The notes beneath the pieces were generated by a model. The model worked only from the letters and a program-made list of their open reading frames with translations. It did not search any database and had not been told where the DNA came from. Made by a program: the position numbers and the translations under genes. A stretch of 64,000 bases of DNA. Source: JAYOEY01 sp038120295 (GTDB lineage Bacteria > Pseudomonadota > Alphaproteobacteria > MPNO01 > UBA2964). The DNA is taken from assembly GCA_038120295.1 (NCBI GenBank), contig JAYOLL010000003.1, positions 1 to 64,000 on the forward strand. The letters run 5' to 3'. Shown one piece after another: positions 25,970 through 34,300 of the stretch; position 1 is the stretch's first letter; every line of letters begins with the position of its first letter.

Positions 25970-26514
25970 GGCCTTTTCTTTCCTTCTGCGTCCACGCCAT
26001 CGATCAGGATGAACGCCACGCGGCATAACTTGTCGTATCGGTTGCGCCAGGCGTGATTGGTGCCGCGCTGGATGACGACGTCGCCGGCCTTAAGGTGGAC
26101 ATCCTCGTCGTCCAGCAGCATGTCGATCTCGCCTTCCAGCACGATGGCGTAATCGACAGTGTCGGTTCTGTGCATAAATGGGTGACGGGCACCTTCGACA
26201 ACCCTGTGGGACGCTCCCATGATCGCGAAGGCAGCCTTGGGATCGGCCTTGGCCATGAAGTCCGGGTCTTCGGGCGGAAACTCGTTGATCCGAAAATTGG
26301 TGCCGTTCGGCACCGGCTCGGTATTGAATTTCGCATCCGCTTCGTCCCGGTCGCCATCGTAACAGGCCGGCATGTCGGTGGTACGCCAGAGATTGGTGCG
26401 CCCACCCGGCCGCAGTTCCGTGACGATCACGTTTTCCGCCGGGGCATCGCTGACGACGATAGCCTTCCCGTTCTCGTCGTGACCTGTCACAACGCGTCTG
26501 ATCGGTTTAACCAT
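25966..26514 (-). CDS. Cupin-domain protein
   Basis: A 182-residue protein with a C-terminal cupin barrel: HRTDTVDYAIVLEGEIDMLLDD (His/Asp/Glu-type first motif) and KAGDVVIQRGTNHAWRN (second motif with His). The N-terminal part (VVTGHDENGKAIVV) is common to cupins that sit beside gentisate- or mandelate-type pathways. It may be a dioxygenase-like or sensor cupin. Coupled to the downstream methyltransferase by a GTGA overlap. Confidence 0.82.
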   Translation of the reverse strand: MVKPIRRVVTGHDENGKAIVVSDAPAENVIVTELRPGGRTNLWRTTDMPACYDGDRDEADAKFNTEPVPNGTNFRINEFPPEDPDFMAKADPKAAFAIMGASHRVVEGARHPFMHRTDTVDYAIVLEGEIDMLLDDEDVHLKAGDVVIQRGTNHAWRNRYDKLCRVAFILIDGVDAEGKKRP

Positions 26515-26695
26515 AATGTTCTCCCAGAATTCGATGCTTCCGAAATTGTCCGGTCGTCCTGCCCAATGAATGCTTCTCCACTATACGATACCGTAGGGTC
26601 GATGAATCCGGCGGCAGTTTGTTATTTTTACCTTTTGCCTTAAGTACGTTATCGGTCGCGATCATTTTCAGTGCTAGTCCCTGGAACCGGCGTTC

Positions 26696-27355
26696 GTGTT
26701 CGAGTTCACTTATTCAGAGGCCGTGGCGATCCTCCAGGTCATTATGATCGACCTGGTTCTCGCTGGCGATAATGCCATCGTTGTCGGCATGGCGGCGGCG
26801 ACCGTGGCGCGCGAACTGCGCCGCAAGGTGATTTTCTACGGCATTCTGCTGGCGGTCGTCCTGCGCATTACATTCGCCGCGGTGACGATGGAGCTGCTCG
26901 GAATCATCGGGCTGACCTTTGCCGGCGGCATTCTGCTCCTCTGGGTCTGCTGGAAGCTTTGGCGCGATCTGACCGGGCAAGACGAGGAAGACGCGGGCGC
27001 CGACCTTCTGGATGAAGCCAGTTCGGCCGACGCGATCGAGAATGGCGCCGAGGCCGGCGCAAAAGTGCCCGAAAAGACCCTCACGCAGGCGGTCGTCCAG
27101 GTCGCGATCGCCGATATTTCCATGTCGCTCGACAATGTCCTCGCCGTCGCCGGCGCTGCGGACGAGCATACGAATGCGCTGGTCATCGGACTGGCCCTTT
27201 CGGTGATCCTCATGGGGATCGGTGCGACCCTGATCGCCCGGCTGCTCGCCGATCATAAATGGATCGGCTATGTCGGGCTTGCCCTGATCGGTTATATCGC
27301 CCTGTCCATGATCTACAGCGGCGGCATGGAGATAATGTCGGTGGCGGGGATCTAG
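26696..27355 (+). CDS. TerC-family integral membrane protein (YjbE-like)
   Basis: A 219-residue protein with about seven helices in two halves joined by an acidic linker (DEEDAGADLLDEASSADAIE). The family-defining acidic motifs are LVLAGDNAIVVGM (about residues 20-32) and ISMSLDNVLAVAG (about residues 142-154). TerC relatives have been linked to metal-ion (Mn) export, often supplying exported metalloenzymes. GTG start at 26696. No Mn riboswitch was recognised in the 180-base upstream gap. Confidence 0.85.
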   Translation: MFEFTYSEAVAILQVIMIDLVLAGDNAIVVGMAAATVARELRRKVIFYGILLAVVLRITFAAVTMELLGIIGLTFAGGILLLWVCWKLWRDLTGQDEEDAGADLLDEASSADAIENGAEAGAKVPEKTLTQAVVQVAIADISMSLDNVLAVAGAADEHTNALVIGLALSVILMGIGATLIARLLADHKWIGYVGLALIGYIALSMIYSGGMEIMSVAGI

Positions 27356-27372
27356 GCTTCTGTTGTTATCGG

Positions 27373-28071
27373 CTACAGCAGCCCCTTCGCCCGGAAACTC
27401 AGCGTGCCGGTGCGCGAAACGATTACATGATCGTGCAGAGTAACGCCGATCTTCACGCCGGCCTCCTGGATCGTTTTCGTCATCTCGATATCGGCGCGCG
27501 ACGGATCGGGATTTCCTGATGGGTGGTTGTGAACCAGGATGATTGCGCTCGCCCCCAGCTCCAGCGCTCGTCGCATGACTTCGCGCGGGTAAACGGGGGT
27601 GTGGTTGACGGTGCCTTCCTGTTGATCCTCGTCCTGAATCAGGCGGTTCTTTACGTCGAGAAAGAGGACGCGAAACCGTTCCGTATCGCGATGCGCCATC
27701 CCGATCATCAGATAGTCCTGAAGCGCTTCCCATGACGACAGGAGCGGTTTTCCCATGACTTCCTGGCGCGCCATTCGTTCGGCGGCATCGGCGACGGCGC
27801 GCAGCATGACGGCGCCAGTCTCGCCGATTCCGTTGACCTGCATCAGCGCTGCAGGATCGGCCCGCAGGACCGCGCCGTAACTGCCGAATCGCTCCAGCAG
27901 CGCGTAGGCGACGGGTTTGGTGTCGCGCCGGGGAAGCGCCTGGAACAGAAGCAGCTCCAGCATTTCGTGGTCGCCGAGCGCGCCCGGGCCCGCTTCGAGG
28001 AAGCGTTTGCGGAGCCTGTCTCGGTGGCCATGATGCGGGGCGGGTTTCTGCTCGGTCATGCGGGCATCCAT
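27373..28071 (-). CDS. radC: RadC/JAB-domain protein
   Basis: A 232-residue RadC protein with an N-terminal helix-hairpin-helix (LMQVNGIGETGAVML) and the JAMM metalloprotease-like domain: EGTVNHTPV, then HNHPSGNPDPSRADIE (His, His, Ser, Asp ligands). Despite the historical name, a role in DNA repair is not established. ATG 28059 is an alternative start. It follows map by 38 bp on the same strand, a linkage usual in alphaproteobacteria. Confidence 0.93.
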   Translation of the reverse strand: MDARMTEQKPAPHHGHRDRLRKRFLEAGPGALGDHEMLELLLFQALPRRDTKPVAYALLERFGSYGAVLRADPAALMQVNGIGETGAVMLRAVADAAERMARQEVMGKPLLSSWEALQDYLMIGMAHRDTERFRVLFLDVKNRLIQDEDQQEGTVNHTPVYPREVMRRALELGASAIILVHNHPSGNPDPSRADIEMTKTIQEAGVKIGVTLHDHVIVSRTGTLSFRAKGLL

Positions 28072-28109
28072 GTCATACCGCGCAATCCTGCCGGGAAATT
28101 TTCCGGTTG

Positions 28110-28958
28110 TCAGTCGCTGTAAGGCGGACAGTGCAGACCGGCGGGAGAAACGGTGAAGTTTTCGTACCCGTCGGCGGTGACGCCGATCGAATGCTCGAAC
28201 TGCGCCGACAGGGACCGGTCCTTGGTCACTGCGGTCCAGCCGTCGGCGAGAATTTTGGTTTCGTATCGGCCGGCGTTGATCATCGGTTCGATGGTGAAGA
28301 ACATGCCTTCGCGCAGCTCGGGACCGGTTCCCGGTTCGCCGTAATGCAGGATGCTGGGCGGGGCATGGAAAATCCGCCCCAGCCCGTGGCCGCAGAAATC
28401 GCGTACGACCGAAAAGCGCTGCTTTTCCACGAAGCTCTGGATCGCATAACCGATATCTCCGACGGTCGCGCCGGGCCGCACCACATCAATGCCGCGCATC
28501 AGCGCTTCGTAGGTGACATCAATCAGGCGCGTCGCTTTTACACCGACCTTGCCGACCGGAAACATTCGGCTGGTATCGCCGTGCCAGCCGTCGAGGATAA
28601 CGGTGATGTCGATATTCACGATATCGCCGTCGCGCAAGATTTTTTCGCCGGGAATACCGTGGCACACCACGTGATTGATCGAGGTGCAGATCGATTTCGG
28701 GAAACCGCGATAGTTGAGCGGCGCCGGGATCGCACCGTGCTCGACGATGAAATCGTGGCACAGCGTATCCAGCTCGCCAGTCGAGACGCCGGGAACGACA
28801 TGCGGGGCGATAAAGTCGAGAACCTCTGCGGCCAGTTTCCCGGCTTTGCGCATGCCCTCGTAATCTTCGGCTTTGTGAATGGTGATCAACGATATTTCCG
28901 AGTGGTTGTTGCCTCTAACCGGCGGAGCGCCGGTGGAAAATCCCGAGTGGAATGCCAT
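28110..28958 (-). CDS. map: Methionine aminopeptidase, type I
   Basis: Removes the initiator methionine from nascent proteins. All five metal ligands of the pita-bread fold are present: Asp in VNIDITVILDGWHGDTSR (two Asp), His in FCGHGLGRIFH, Glu in FTIEPMI and Glu in AQFEHSIGV. His in CHGIPGE is the substrate-binding one. As drawn from ATG 28958 it has 282 residues. TTG 28889 (start of LITIHKAEDYEGM) is a realistic alternative, since the first 23 residues look unconserved. Cotranscribed with radC. Confidence 0.95.
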   Translation of the reverse strand: MAFHSGFSTGAPPVRGNNHSEISLITIHKAEDYEGMRKAGKLAAEVLDFIAPHVVPGVSTGELDTLCHDFIVEHGAIPAPLNYRGFPKSICTSINHVVCHGIPGEKILRDGDIVNIDITVILDGWHGDTSRMFPVGKVGVKATRLIDVTYEALMRGIDVVRPGATVGDIGYAIQSFVEKQRFSVVRDFCGHGLGRIFHAPPSILHYGEPGTGPELREGMFFTIEPMINAGRYETKILADGWTAVTKDRSLSAQFEHSIGVTADGYENFTVSPAGLHCPPYSD

Positions 28959-29163
28959 GAATGCGGCGTTTCGGCAAGGTAATAGACCCTACGAAATAAC
29001 CAGACCCGGGCAATAGCCGCTGCCTCCGGCAACATTCTTGCAATGGATTGCGTCAGCGCTATAGTCGCTTTCACACGAAATCGTGACTGTTATTCACGAC
29101 AGACTCAACGGAACTTGAGTTTCCGGCAAGCGGGGGTGTGCCTTGCGCGAAGGCAAGCGCGGA

Positions 29164-29760
29164 TTGCGAAGCATTTTTCCGACCGTTCTGATGGAATGAC
29201 GGCTGGATGACATTGCGTCTCATAACGAACGCATACGGGAAATCGTTCTGGAGCGCGAGGCGCGCGAGGCAGGCGTAACGGCCAGCAATGTAGGCGGCTG
29301 GCATTCTTCCGCCGACCTGATGGACTGGGATTTCCCGGAAATACAGCAGCTGTGCGAAGCGTTTCTGCTTGCCGGACAGGATATGACGGCAGCCATGCTG
29401 CCAGCGGGCATGACCGGCCGGGTCAAGGTCAGGTTTCATGGGGGCGTTTGGGCCAATGTCCTGAGGGACGGCGGCTACAACCGCATCCATAACCATCCCG
29501 GTTCGGTATGGTCGGGGTGTTAATACGTTTCCGTTGGCAGGGCGACGGCCGAGCCCGCCCATAACGGCTGGATCGAGTTTCAGGATCCCCGGCCAGGAAA
29601 CATTCATGGGGGCAAGGAGCCCGTTGAACCCCGTGAGGGAACGATCCTCATATTCCCCGGCTGGCTAAACCATTTCGTCAATCCGTTCAGGGGAGAGGGA
29701 GAACGTATTTCGATCGCCTTCAACCTGGATGCGGAGTTCGTCCCCGACGGGGTTGCCTGA
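29164..29760 (+). pseudogene. Broken 2OG-Fe(II) oxygenase (TIGR02466-like)
   Basis: One frame encodes a recognisable protein from SIFPTVLME (from about 29170) to the TGA at 29758-29760, interrupted by TGA at 29197-29199 and TAA at 29521-29523. No frameshift is needed. It shows IREIVLEREAREAGVTAS, IHNHPGSVWSGC-stop-YV, WIEFQDPRPGN and LIFPGWLNHFVNPFRGEGERISIAFN: the HxH metal site, the distal His and the 2-oxoglutarate-binding Arg. Each part is therefore conserved except for the two nonsense codons. It is a recently decayed gene, or base errors are present. The true start is unclear, and TTG 29164 is a guess. Confidence 0.75.
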
Positions 29761-29766
29761 AACCGG

Positions 29767-30669
29767 TCAGTTTTCCGCCCGGTCCGCCGCATAGCGGTCT
29801 TCCAGCGCGTCGAGCGTTTCGATCCCCATCAGCGCATTGAGATCCTTGAACGGCATCAGCAGGTCTGGCCGCGATACAGGCTCGTCGCCGGCCAGCATTT
29901 CCTGAAACGCGTCCATCGCGTTCGCCATGCCGCGCATCGCACCGGTAGACAGAAGCCGCGGATAGCTGACCATGGCGACGCCGATTTCCTGCAGCCTCTT
30001 CGGGTGGATCAGCGGCGTCGTGCCGCGGAACAGCAGGCCGAGCCCCATATTGACCGATAGCGGCTTCGGCACTGACTTCGCGACCGCGATAATGTCCTCT
30101 TCCGACATCAGCGCGTCGGCGAACAGGACGTCGGCGCCCGCTTCGGCATACAGGTTCAGCCGGTCGATGGCCTCCTGCAGCCCGATGGGACCGGCTGCAT
30201 CGGTGCGCGCCTTGATGACGAAACCGGGATCGCGCCTCGCGTCGACCGCCGCTTTTACCTTGTCCACCATCTCGTCCGCCGGGATGACGGACTTGCCCTG
30301 AAGGTGCCCGCAGCGCTTGGGCCAGACCTGATCCTCGATCATTACAGCCGCGAGTCCCGCGGATTCGAACCCGCGCACCACGAAATGCACGTTCACCGCG
30401 TTGCCGTAGCCGGTATCCGCATCGCCCTGGAGCAGCAGGTCGTCGGAACATTCGGCGAGCGCCCGGCACACCCGCACGTTTTCCTCGTACCCCATGATTC
30501 CCTTGTCGGCCCAGCCGAGGTGGCATTCCGATACGCCGGCGCCGGACACGACCGCGGTGCGGAACCCGCTCTGCGCCGCCAGGCGCGCGCTGTAGCCGTC
30601 ATACACGCCCGGACAGATCAGAATTTCGTCCGCCTCGATCAGTTTGCGCAATTCATGTCCCTTGCTCAT
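29767..30669 (-). CDS. Isocitrate lyase/PEP mutase-superfamily enzyme
   Basis: A 300-residue TIM-barrel protein. It carries CPGVYDGYSARLA, LLQGDADTGYGNAVNV (the conserved DxDxGYG), VMIEDQVWPKRCGH (KxCGH-type catalytic loop) and VIKARTDA. These match the 2-methylisocitrate lyase / carboxyvinyl-carboxyphosphonate phosphorylmutase / oxaloacetate decarboxylase group, which breaks C-C bonds next to a carboxylate. Start ATG 30669 (MSKGHELRK) has GAGG 6 bases upstream and is favoured over ATG 30702. Confidence 0.85.
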   Translation of the reverse strand: MSKGHELRKLIEADEILICPGVYDGYSARLAAQSGFRTAVVSGAGVSECHLGWADKGIMGYEENVRVCRALAECSDDLLLQGDADTGYGNAVNVHFVVRGFESAGLAAVMIEDQVWPKRCGHLQGKSVIPADEMVDKVKAAVDARRDPGFVIKARTDAAGPIGLQEAIDRLNLYAEAGADVLFADALMSEEDIIAVAKSVPKPLSVNMGLGLLFRGTTPLIHPKRLQEIGVAMVSYPRLLSTGAMRGMANAMDAFQEMLAGDEPVSRPDLLMPFKDLNALMGIETLDALEDRYAADRAEN

Positions 30670-30804
30670 CGCGTCCTCGATTCCTTCGTTTCGGTTTTTC
30701 ATTCCTTATCATAGCGTTAGGCGCCCATTTTTTGCGACGGAATGCTATGGCTGCAATCGTGTTTCTTGGTTATAAAAGTTCCATCCTACTTCCGGTTACA
30801 ATCC

Positions 30805-31611
30805 ATGACTGACGACAATACCGTTACGGCGTGCCTTCTGCTGATCGGCAATGAAATCCTTTCCGGTCGCACACAGGACAAAAACCTCGCCTTTATCGCC
30901 AAGGGGCTCAACGATATGGGGATCCAGCTTCGCGCGGCCCATGTCATTCCCGATATTCGCGATACCATCATCGAACACATCAATCGTGCGCGGGCCGAGT
31001 TCGATTATGTGTTCACCACCGGCGGCATCGGCCCGACGCATGACGACATCACCACGGAATGCGTCGCCGAAGCATTCGGCGTGGGGCTGTTCCGCGATCC
31101 CGATACCGTCCGTCTGATGACGGAACGGGTCGAGGCGCGCGGCGAGGAGATGAACGAGGCCCGGCTTCGCATGGCGACCTTCCCGCAGGGCGCCGTTCTG
31201 CTGAAAAATGTGATCAGTGTCGCTCCGGGCTACAAGATGAAGAACGTCTTCGTCATGGCTGGCGTGCCGCGCATCATGCAGGCCATGTTCGGCGAGGCGA
31301 AGCAGCATCTGACAGGCGGGAAAAAGGTGAAGTCGCGGGGGCTCGCCATCGATCTGGGCGAGGGCACCATCGCCGACATGCTGGCCGGCGTGCAGGCGCG
31401 TTACCGGGATATCGATATCGGCTCCTATCCGCAGATGCGCGAAGGCGTCGGATTCAGGGTTTCCATCGTGCTGCGCGGAACTGACGAGGACCGGCTGGAG
31501 CGCGCCCATGCCGACGTGATGCAGGGCATGCGCGACCTCGGCGGCAACCCGGTGGTGGAAGACCCCGAAAAGGCGCAGAGCACCGCGGAACCGGAGCCCA
31601 AATCCGCGTGA
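30805..31611 (+). CDS. CinA-like molybdopterin-binding-domain protein (short form)
   Basis: A 268-residue protein consisting of the MoeA/MogA-like domain (LLIGNEILSGRTQDKN, residues about 11-26, and FTTGGIGPTHDDITTE). It lacks the C-terminal NMN deamidase domain of full CinA. Short forms are common in alphaproteobacteria, and their function is unsettled (COG1058). Start ATG 30805. It is followed 23 bp later by the first MFS gene, so cotranscription is possible. Confidence 0.88.
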   Translation: MTDDNTVTACLLLIGNEILSGRTQDKNLAFIAKGLNDMGIQLRAAHVIPDIRDTIIEHINRARAEFDYVFTTGGIGPTHDDITTECVAEAFGVGLFRDPDTVRLMTERVEARGEEMNEARLRMATFPQGAVLLKNVISVAPGYKMKNVFVMAGVPRIMQAMFGEAKQHLTGGKKVKSRGLAIDLGEGTIADMLAGVQARYRDIDIGSYPQMREGVGFRVSIVLRGTDEDRLERAHADVMQGMRDLGGNPVVEDPEKAQSTAEPEPKSA

Positions 31612-31634
31612 AGCGGAGGATGGCGGCGTAACGG

Positions 31635-32888
31635 ATGGCGGTATCGTCCAGCCTGCAACGCATTGGCGCCGCGCTCTGGCACCGAAATTTCGGCTGGTAT
31701 ATCTGGGGATCGTCCGTCGCCCTGATCGGAATCTGGGCGCAGCGTCTCACGGTTGGCTGGCTGGCGTGGGAACTGACCGAATCCGGATTCTGGCTCGGCT
31801 TTGTCGTTTTCGCCGACCTGTTCCCCACCGTGATCCTGACGCCGTTCGCCGGCGTCATGGCAGACCGGGTGAACCGTCACAGGATGATGTTCACGACTCA
31901 GTCGCTCGGGATGCTGCAGGCCTTTACGCTGGCGGCGCTGGCGATGACCGGCAACATCACCATCTGGGTACTGGTCGGGGCGAATTTCTTCATAGGCTGC
32001 GTCTGGGCGTTCAACACGGCGGCGCGGCTTTCCATGGTTCCCAACCTGATGGAGCCGGAGATCGTGCCGGCGGGAATCTCGATGGATTCGGCGATGTTCA
32101 ACATCGCCCGCTTTATCGGTCCCGCCATCGCGGGGTTCCTGTTTGCGGCCTACGGCGCGGGCATGTCGTTCCTGATCAACGGCGTCACCTTTTTGGTGTT
32201 TCTCGCCTGCCTGCTGAGAGTGCGGATGATCCGCGACGAGCGCAGCGGGAGGCGCGGCAGCGGTAACCTGCTGATGCAGGCGACCGAGGGCATGCGGCAT
32301 GCCGCTAATCACGACGGTCTTGGGCCCGTTCTGATCCTGGTGACCGCCATTGCAGTGGGGGTCAAGCCGCTGCTCGAGCTGTTGCCGGGCGTCACGGGCG
32401 AAGTCTATGCCGGAGGAGCGACCGATCTCGGCTGGCTGATGTCGTCGTCGGCGGCCGGCGCGACGGCGGCGTCGTTCTGGCTGGCGCAGCGCCCGTCCGC
32501 AGTCGGGCTGACCCGCATCCTGTTTACCGTCCTGGCGCTTGGCGGGCTCGGCGCGTTCGGGTTTCTGGTAACCACCCATTACGCGTTCGGCCTGGTCGTC
32601 GCGGTCTTCATGGGGGCGATCATCGTGATCGGCGGGACCGGGACGCAGGTCCTGATGCAGAACGCGGTCGAGGGCGCGATGCGCGGCCGGGTGATGAGCC
32701 TTTACGGCATGATCTTTCGCGGCGGACCCGCGCTGGGGGCGCTCGCGATCGGCTCGGCAGCCGAATTCGTCGGATTTCCCGCCGCGCTGGCGGGAGGAGG
32801 CTGTATCTGCCTGGTCGCCTGGGTCTGGCTGCGGCCACGGCGGGCGAAGATGATCCCGGCGCTCGAAGCCGGCCGGCTGGGCAAATAG
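31635..32888 (+). CDS. MFS exporter 1 of 3 (EntS-like MFS_3 group)
   Basis: A 417-residue protein with about 12 hydrophobic helices. It has the loop 2-3 motif GVMADRVNRHRM and a late conserved block RGRVMSLYGMIFRGGPALGA shared with the next two genes. The MFS_3/EntS group exports siderophores, drugs or toxic intermediates, energised by protons. Three copies in a row indicate tandem duplication. Substrate unknown. Confidence 0.88.
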   Translation: MAVSSSLQRIGAALWHRNFGWYIWGSSVALIGIWAQRLTVGWLAWELTESGFWLGFVVFADLFPTVILTPFAGVMADRVNRHRMMFTTQSLGMLQAFTLAALAMTGNITIWVLVGANFFIGCVWAFNTAARLSMVPNLMEPEIVPAGISMDSAMFNIARFIGPAIAGFLFAAYGAGMSFLINGVTFLVFLACLLRVRMIRDERSGRRGSGNLLMQATEGMRHAANHDGLGPVLILVTAIAVGVKPLLELLPGVTGEVYAGGATDLGWLMSSSAAGATAASFWLAQRPSAVGLTRILFTVLALGGLGAFGFLVTTHYAFGLVVAVFMGAIIVIGGTGTQVLMQNAVEGAMRGRVMSLYGMIFRGGPALGALAIGSAAEFVGFPAALAGGGCICLVAWVWLRPRRAKMIPALEAGRLGK

Positions 32889-32920
32889 GCCTGGTGCGGT
32901 ATTGTATTGACGGTACCAGC

Positions 32921-32980
32921 CCGCTCCCCCACCCGGCCACCCACGAGAGTATCCTGATGGGTGGCCGGGTGGGGGAGCGG
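32921..32980. repeat. Perfect 23-bp inverted repeat
   Basis: Arms 32921-32943 and 32958-32980 are perfect reverse complements over 23 bases, around a 14-base loop. No T-tract follows, so it is not a standard terminator. It lies between the first and second MFS genes and may form a strong RNA hairpin or be a dispersed palindromic element. Confidence 0.85.
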
Positions 32981-33037
32981 CCCCAGTCGTCCGATGCGCG
33001 ATTCCGCGTAAGCGGATCATGATTTAGGCATTATTTC

Positions 33038-34285
33038 ATGGCGAGTTCGGCTTCCTTCAGCAATGTCATCGACGCGTGGAAACAGCGGAATTTCGCCTGG
33101 TATATGGGCGGCGCGACAGTATCGCTGGTCGGGCTGTGGGCGCAGCGCATCGCGGTCGGCTGGCTCGCCTGGGATCTGACCCATTCGGAACTCTGGCTCG
33201 GGCTGATCGCCTTTGCCGATCTGTTCCCCACCGTTGTCATTACGCCCATCGCCGGCGTGCTGGCGGATCGCGGCGACCGTCTCGCCATGTCGCGCATCAG
33301 CCAGGCTCTGGCGGGGCTGGTGTCGTTCGTCCTCGCCGCCCTGTTCTATGCCGGAATGCTCAATATCTGGGTACTGTTTGCGCTCTCGGTGATGCTGGGG
33401 ATCATCATGGCGTTCACCACGGCGGCGCGGCTCGCGCTGGTGCCTGTCCTGATGGAACCGCAATATGTGCCGGCTGCGCTCGCGAACGATTCCGCCATCT
33501 TCAACGCCTGCCGCGTGGTGGGACCGATGATTGCCGCCTCGATTATCGCGCTTAGCGATGTAGGCGGCGCGTTCATCATCTGCGGCCTGTGTTTCGCCGT
33601 CTTCGTTGCCTGTCTGCTGAAGGTGCGGATCCTGCGGGTAGAGACCTCGAAACGCTCCCGCGACCACGTATTGCGCCAGACCTATGACGGGATGCGCTAT
33701 GCCGCCGCGCATCCCGGGATCGGCCCGATCATGCTGGTGCTGACCTCCGTGGCGGTCGGCGTGAAGCCGTTTCTCGAAATGCTGCCGGCGCTGTCGGACG
33801 AGGTGTTCAAAGCCGGTGTCGACGGGTTTGCCGCGCTGGCGGCTGCAGGCGGCTGCGGCGCGGTCGTGGCGGCGGTCTGGATCGCGGCGCGCGGCACGGC
33901 GCAGGGGCTGACCCGCATCACGCTGTCGTCGATGGCGATCGGCTGCTGCGGCATCGCGCTGGTCTCGGCGACCGACATTTTCTGGGTCGGTCTGACCGGC
34001 GTCGCCATTGCCGGCGCGGCGGTGACGATCAGCGGCACCGGCTGTCAGACGCTGATGCAGAACGCGGTCGACGGCAGTATTCGGGGGCGGGTGATGAGCC
34101 TCTACGGCGTTCTCCACCGGGGCTCGCCCGCGCTTGGCGCGCTGGCGGTCGGTGGGCTTGCGGAGATCTTCGGCCTGAGGATCGCCATCATCGCCGTCGC
34201 CGGGCTGTTCTGCCTTGGCGGGCTCGTCCTCACCCTGCCGCGCTTCCGCACCATGAGGCCGGCGCTCGAAAATCCCCCCAGGTAG
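33038..34285 (+). CDS. MFS exporter 2 of 3
   Basis: A 415-residue paralog of the preceding transporter with the same order of motifs: NFAWYMGGATVSLVGLWAQR, GVLADRGDRLAMSR and RGRVMSLYGVLHRGSPALGA. It starts at ATG 33038 after a 149-base gap that contains the perfect palindrome. The third paralog begins 15 bases after its stop. Confidence 0.88.
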   Translation: MASSASFSNVIDAWKQRNFAWYMGGATVSLVGLWAQRIAVGWLAWDLTHSELWLGLIAFADLFPTVVITPIAGVLADRGDRLAMSRISQALAGLVSFVLAALFYAGMLNIWVLFALSVMLGIIMAFTTAARLALVPVLMEPQYVPAALANDSAIFNACRVVGPMIAASIIALSDVGGAFIICGLCFAVFVACLLKVRILRVETSKRSRDHVLRQTYDGMRYAAAHPGIGPIMLVLTSVAVGVKPFLEMLPALSDEVFKAGVDGFAALAAAGGCGAVVAAVWIAARGTAQGLTRITLSSMAIGCCGIALVSATDIFWVGLTGVAIAGAAVTISGTGCQTLMQNAVDGSIRGRVMSLYGVLHRGSPALGALAVGGLAEIFGLRIAIIAVAGLFCLGGLVLTLPRFRTMRPALENPPR

Positions 34286-34300
34286 CGGAGGCAGCGGAAC

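Noticed and set aside
26515..26695. Possible Mn riboswitch upstream of the TerC-family gene
   Set aside because: No paired helices or conserved core of the yybP-ykoY class could be identified by eye in this 180-base gap.
29134..29523. Short frames within the broken oxygenase region taken as separate small genes
   Set aside because: The pieces lie in one frame and join across two stops into one recognisable oxygenase.
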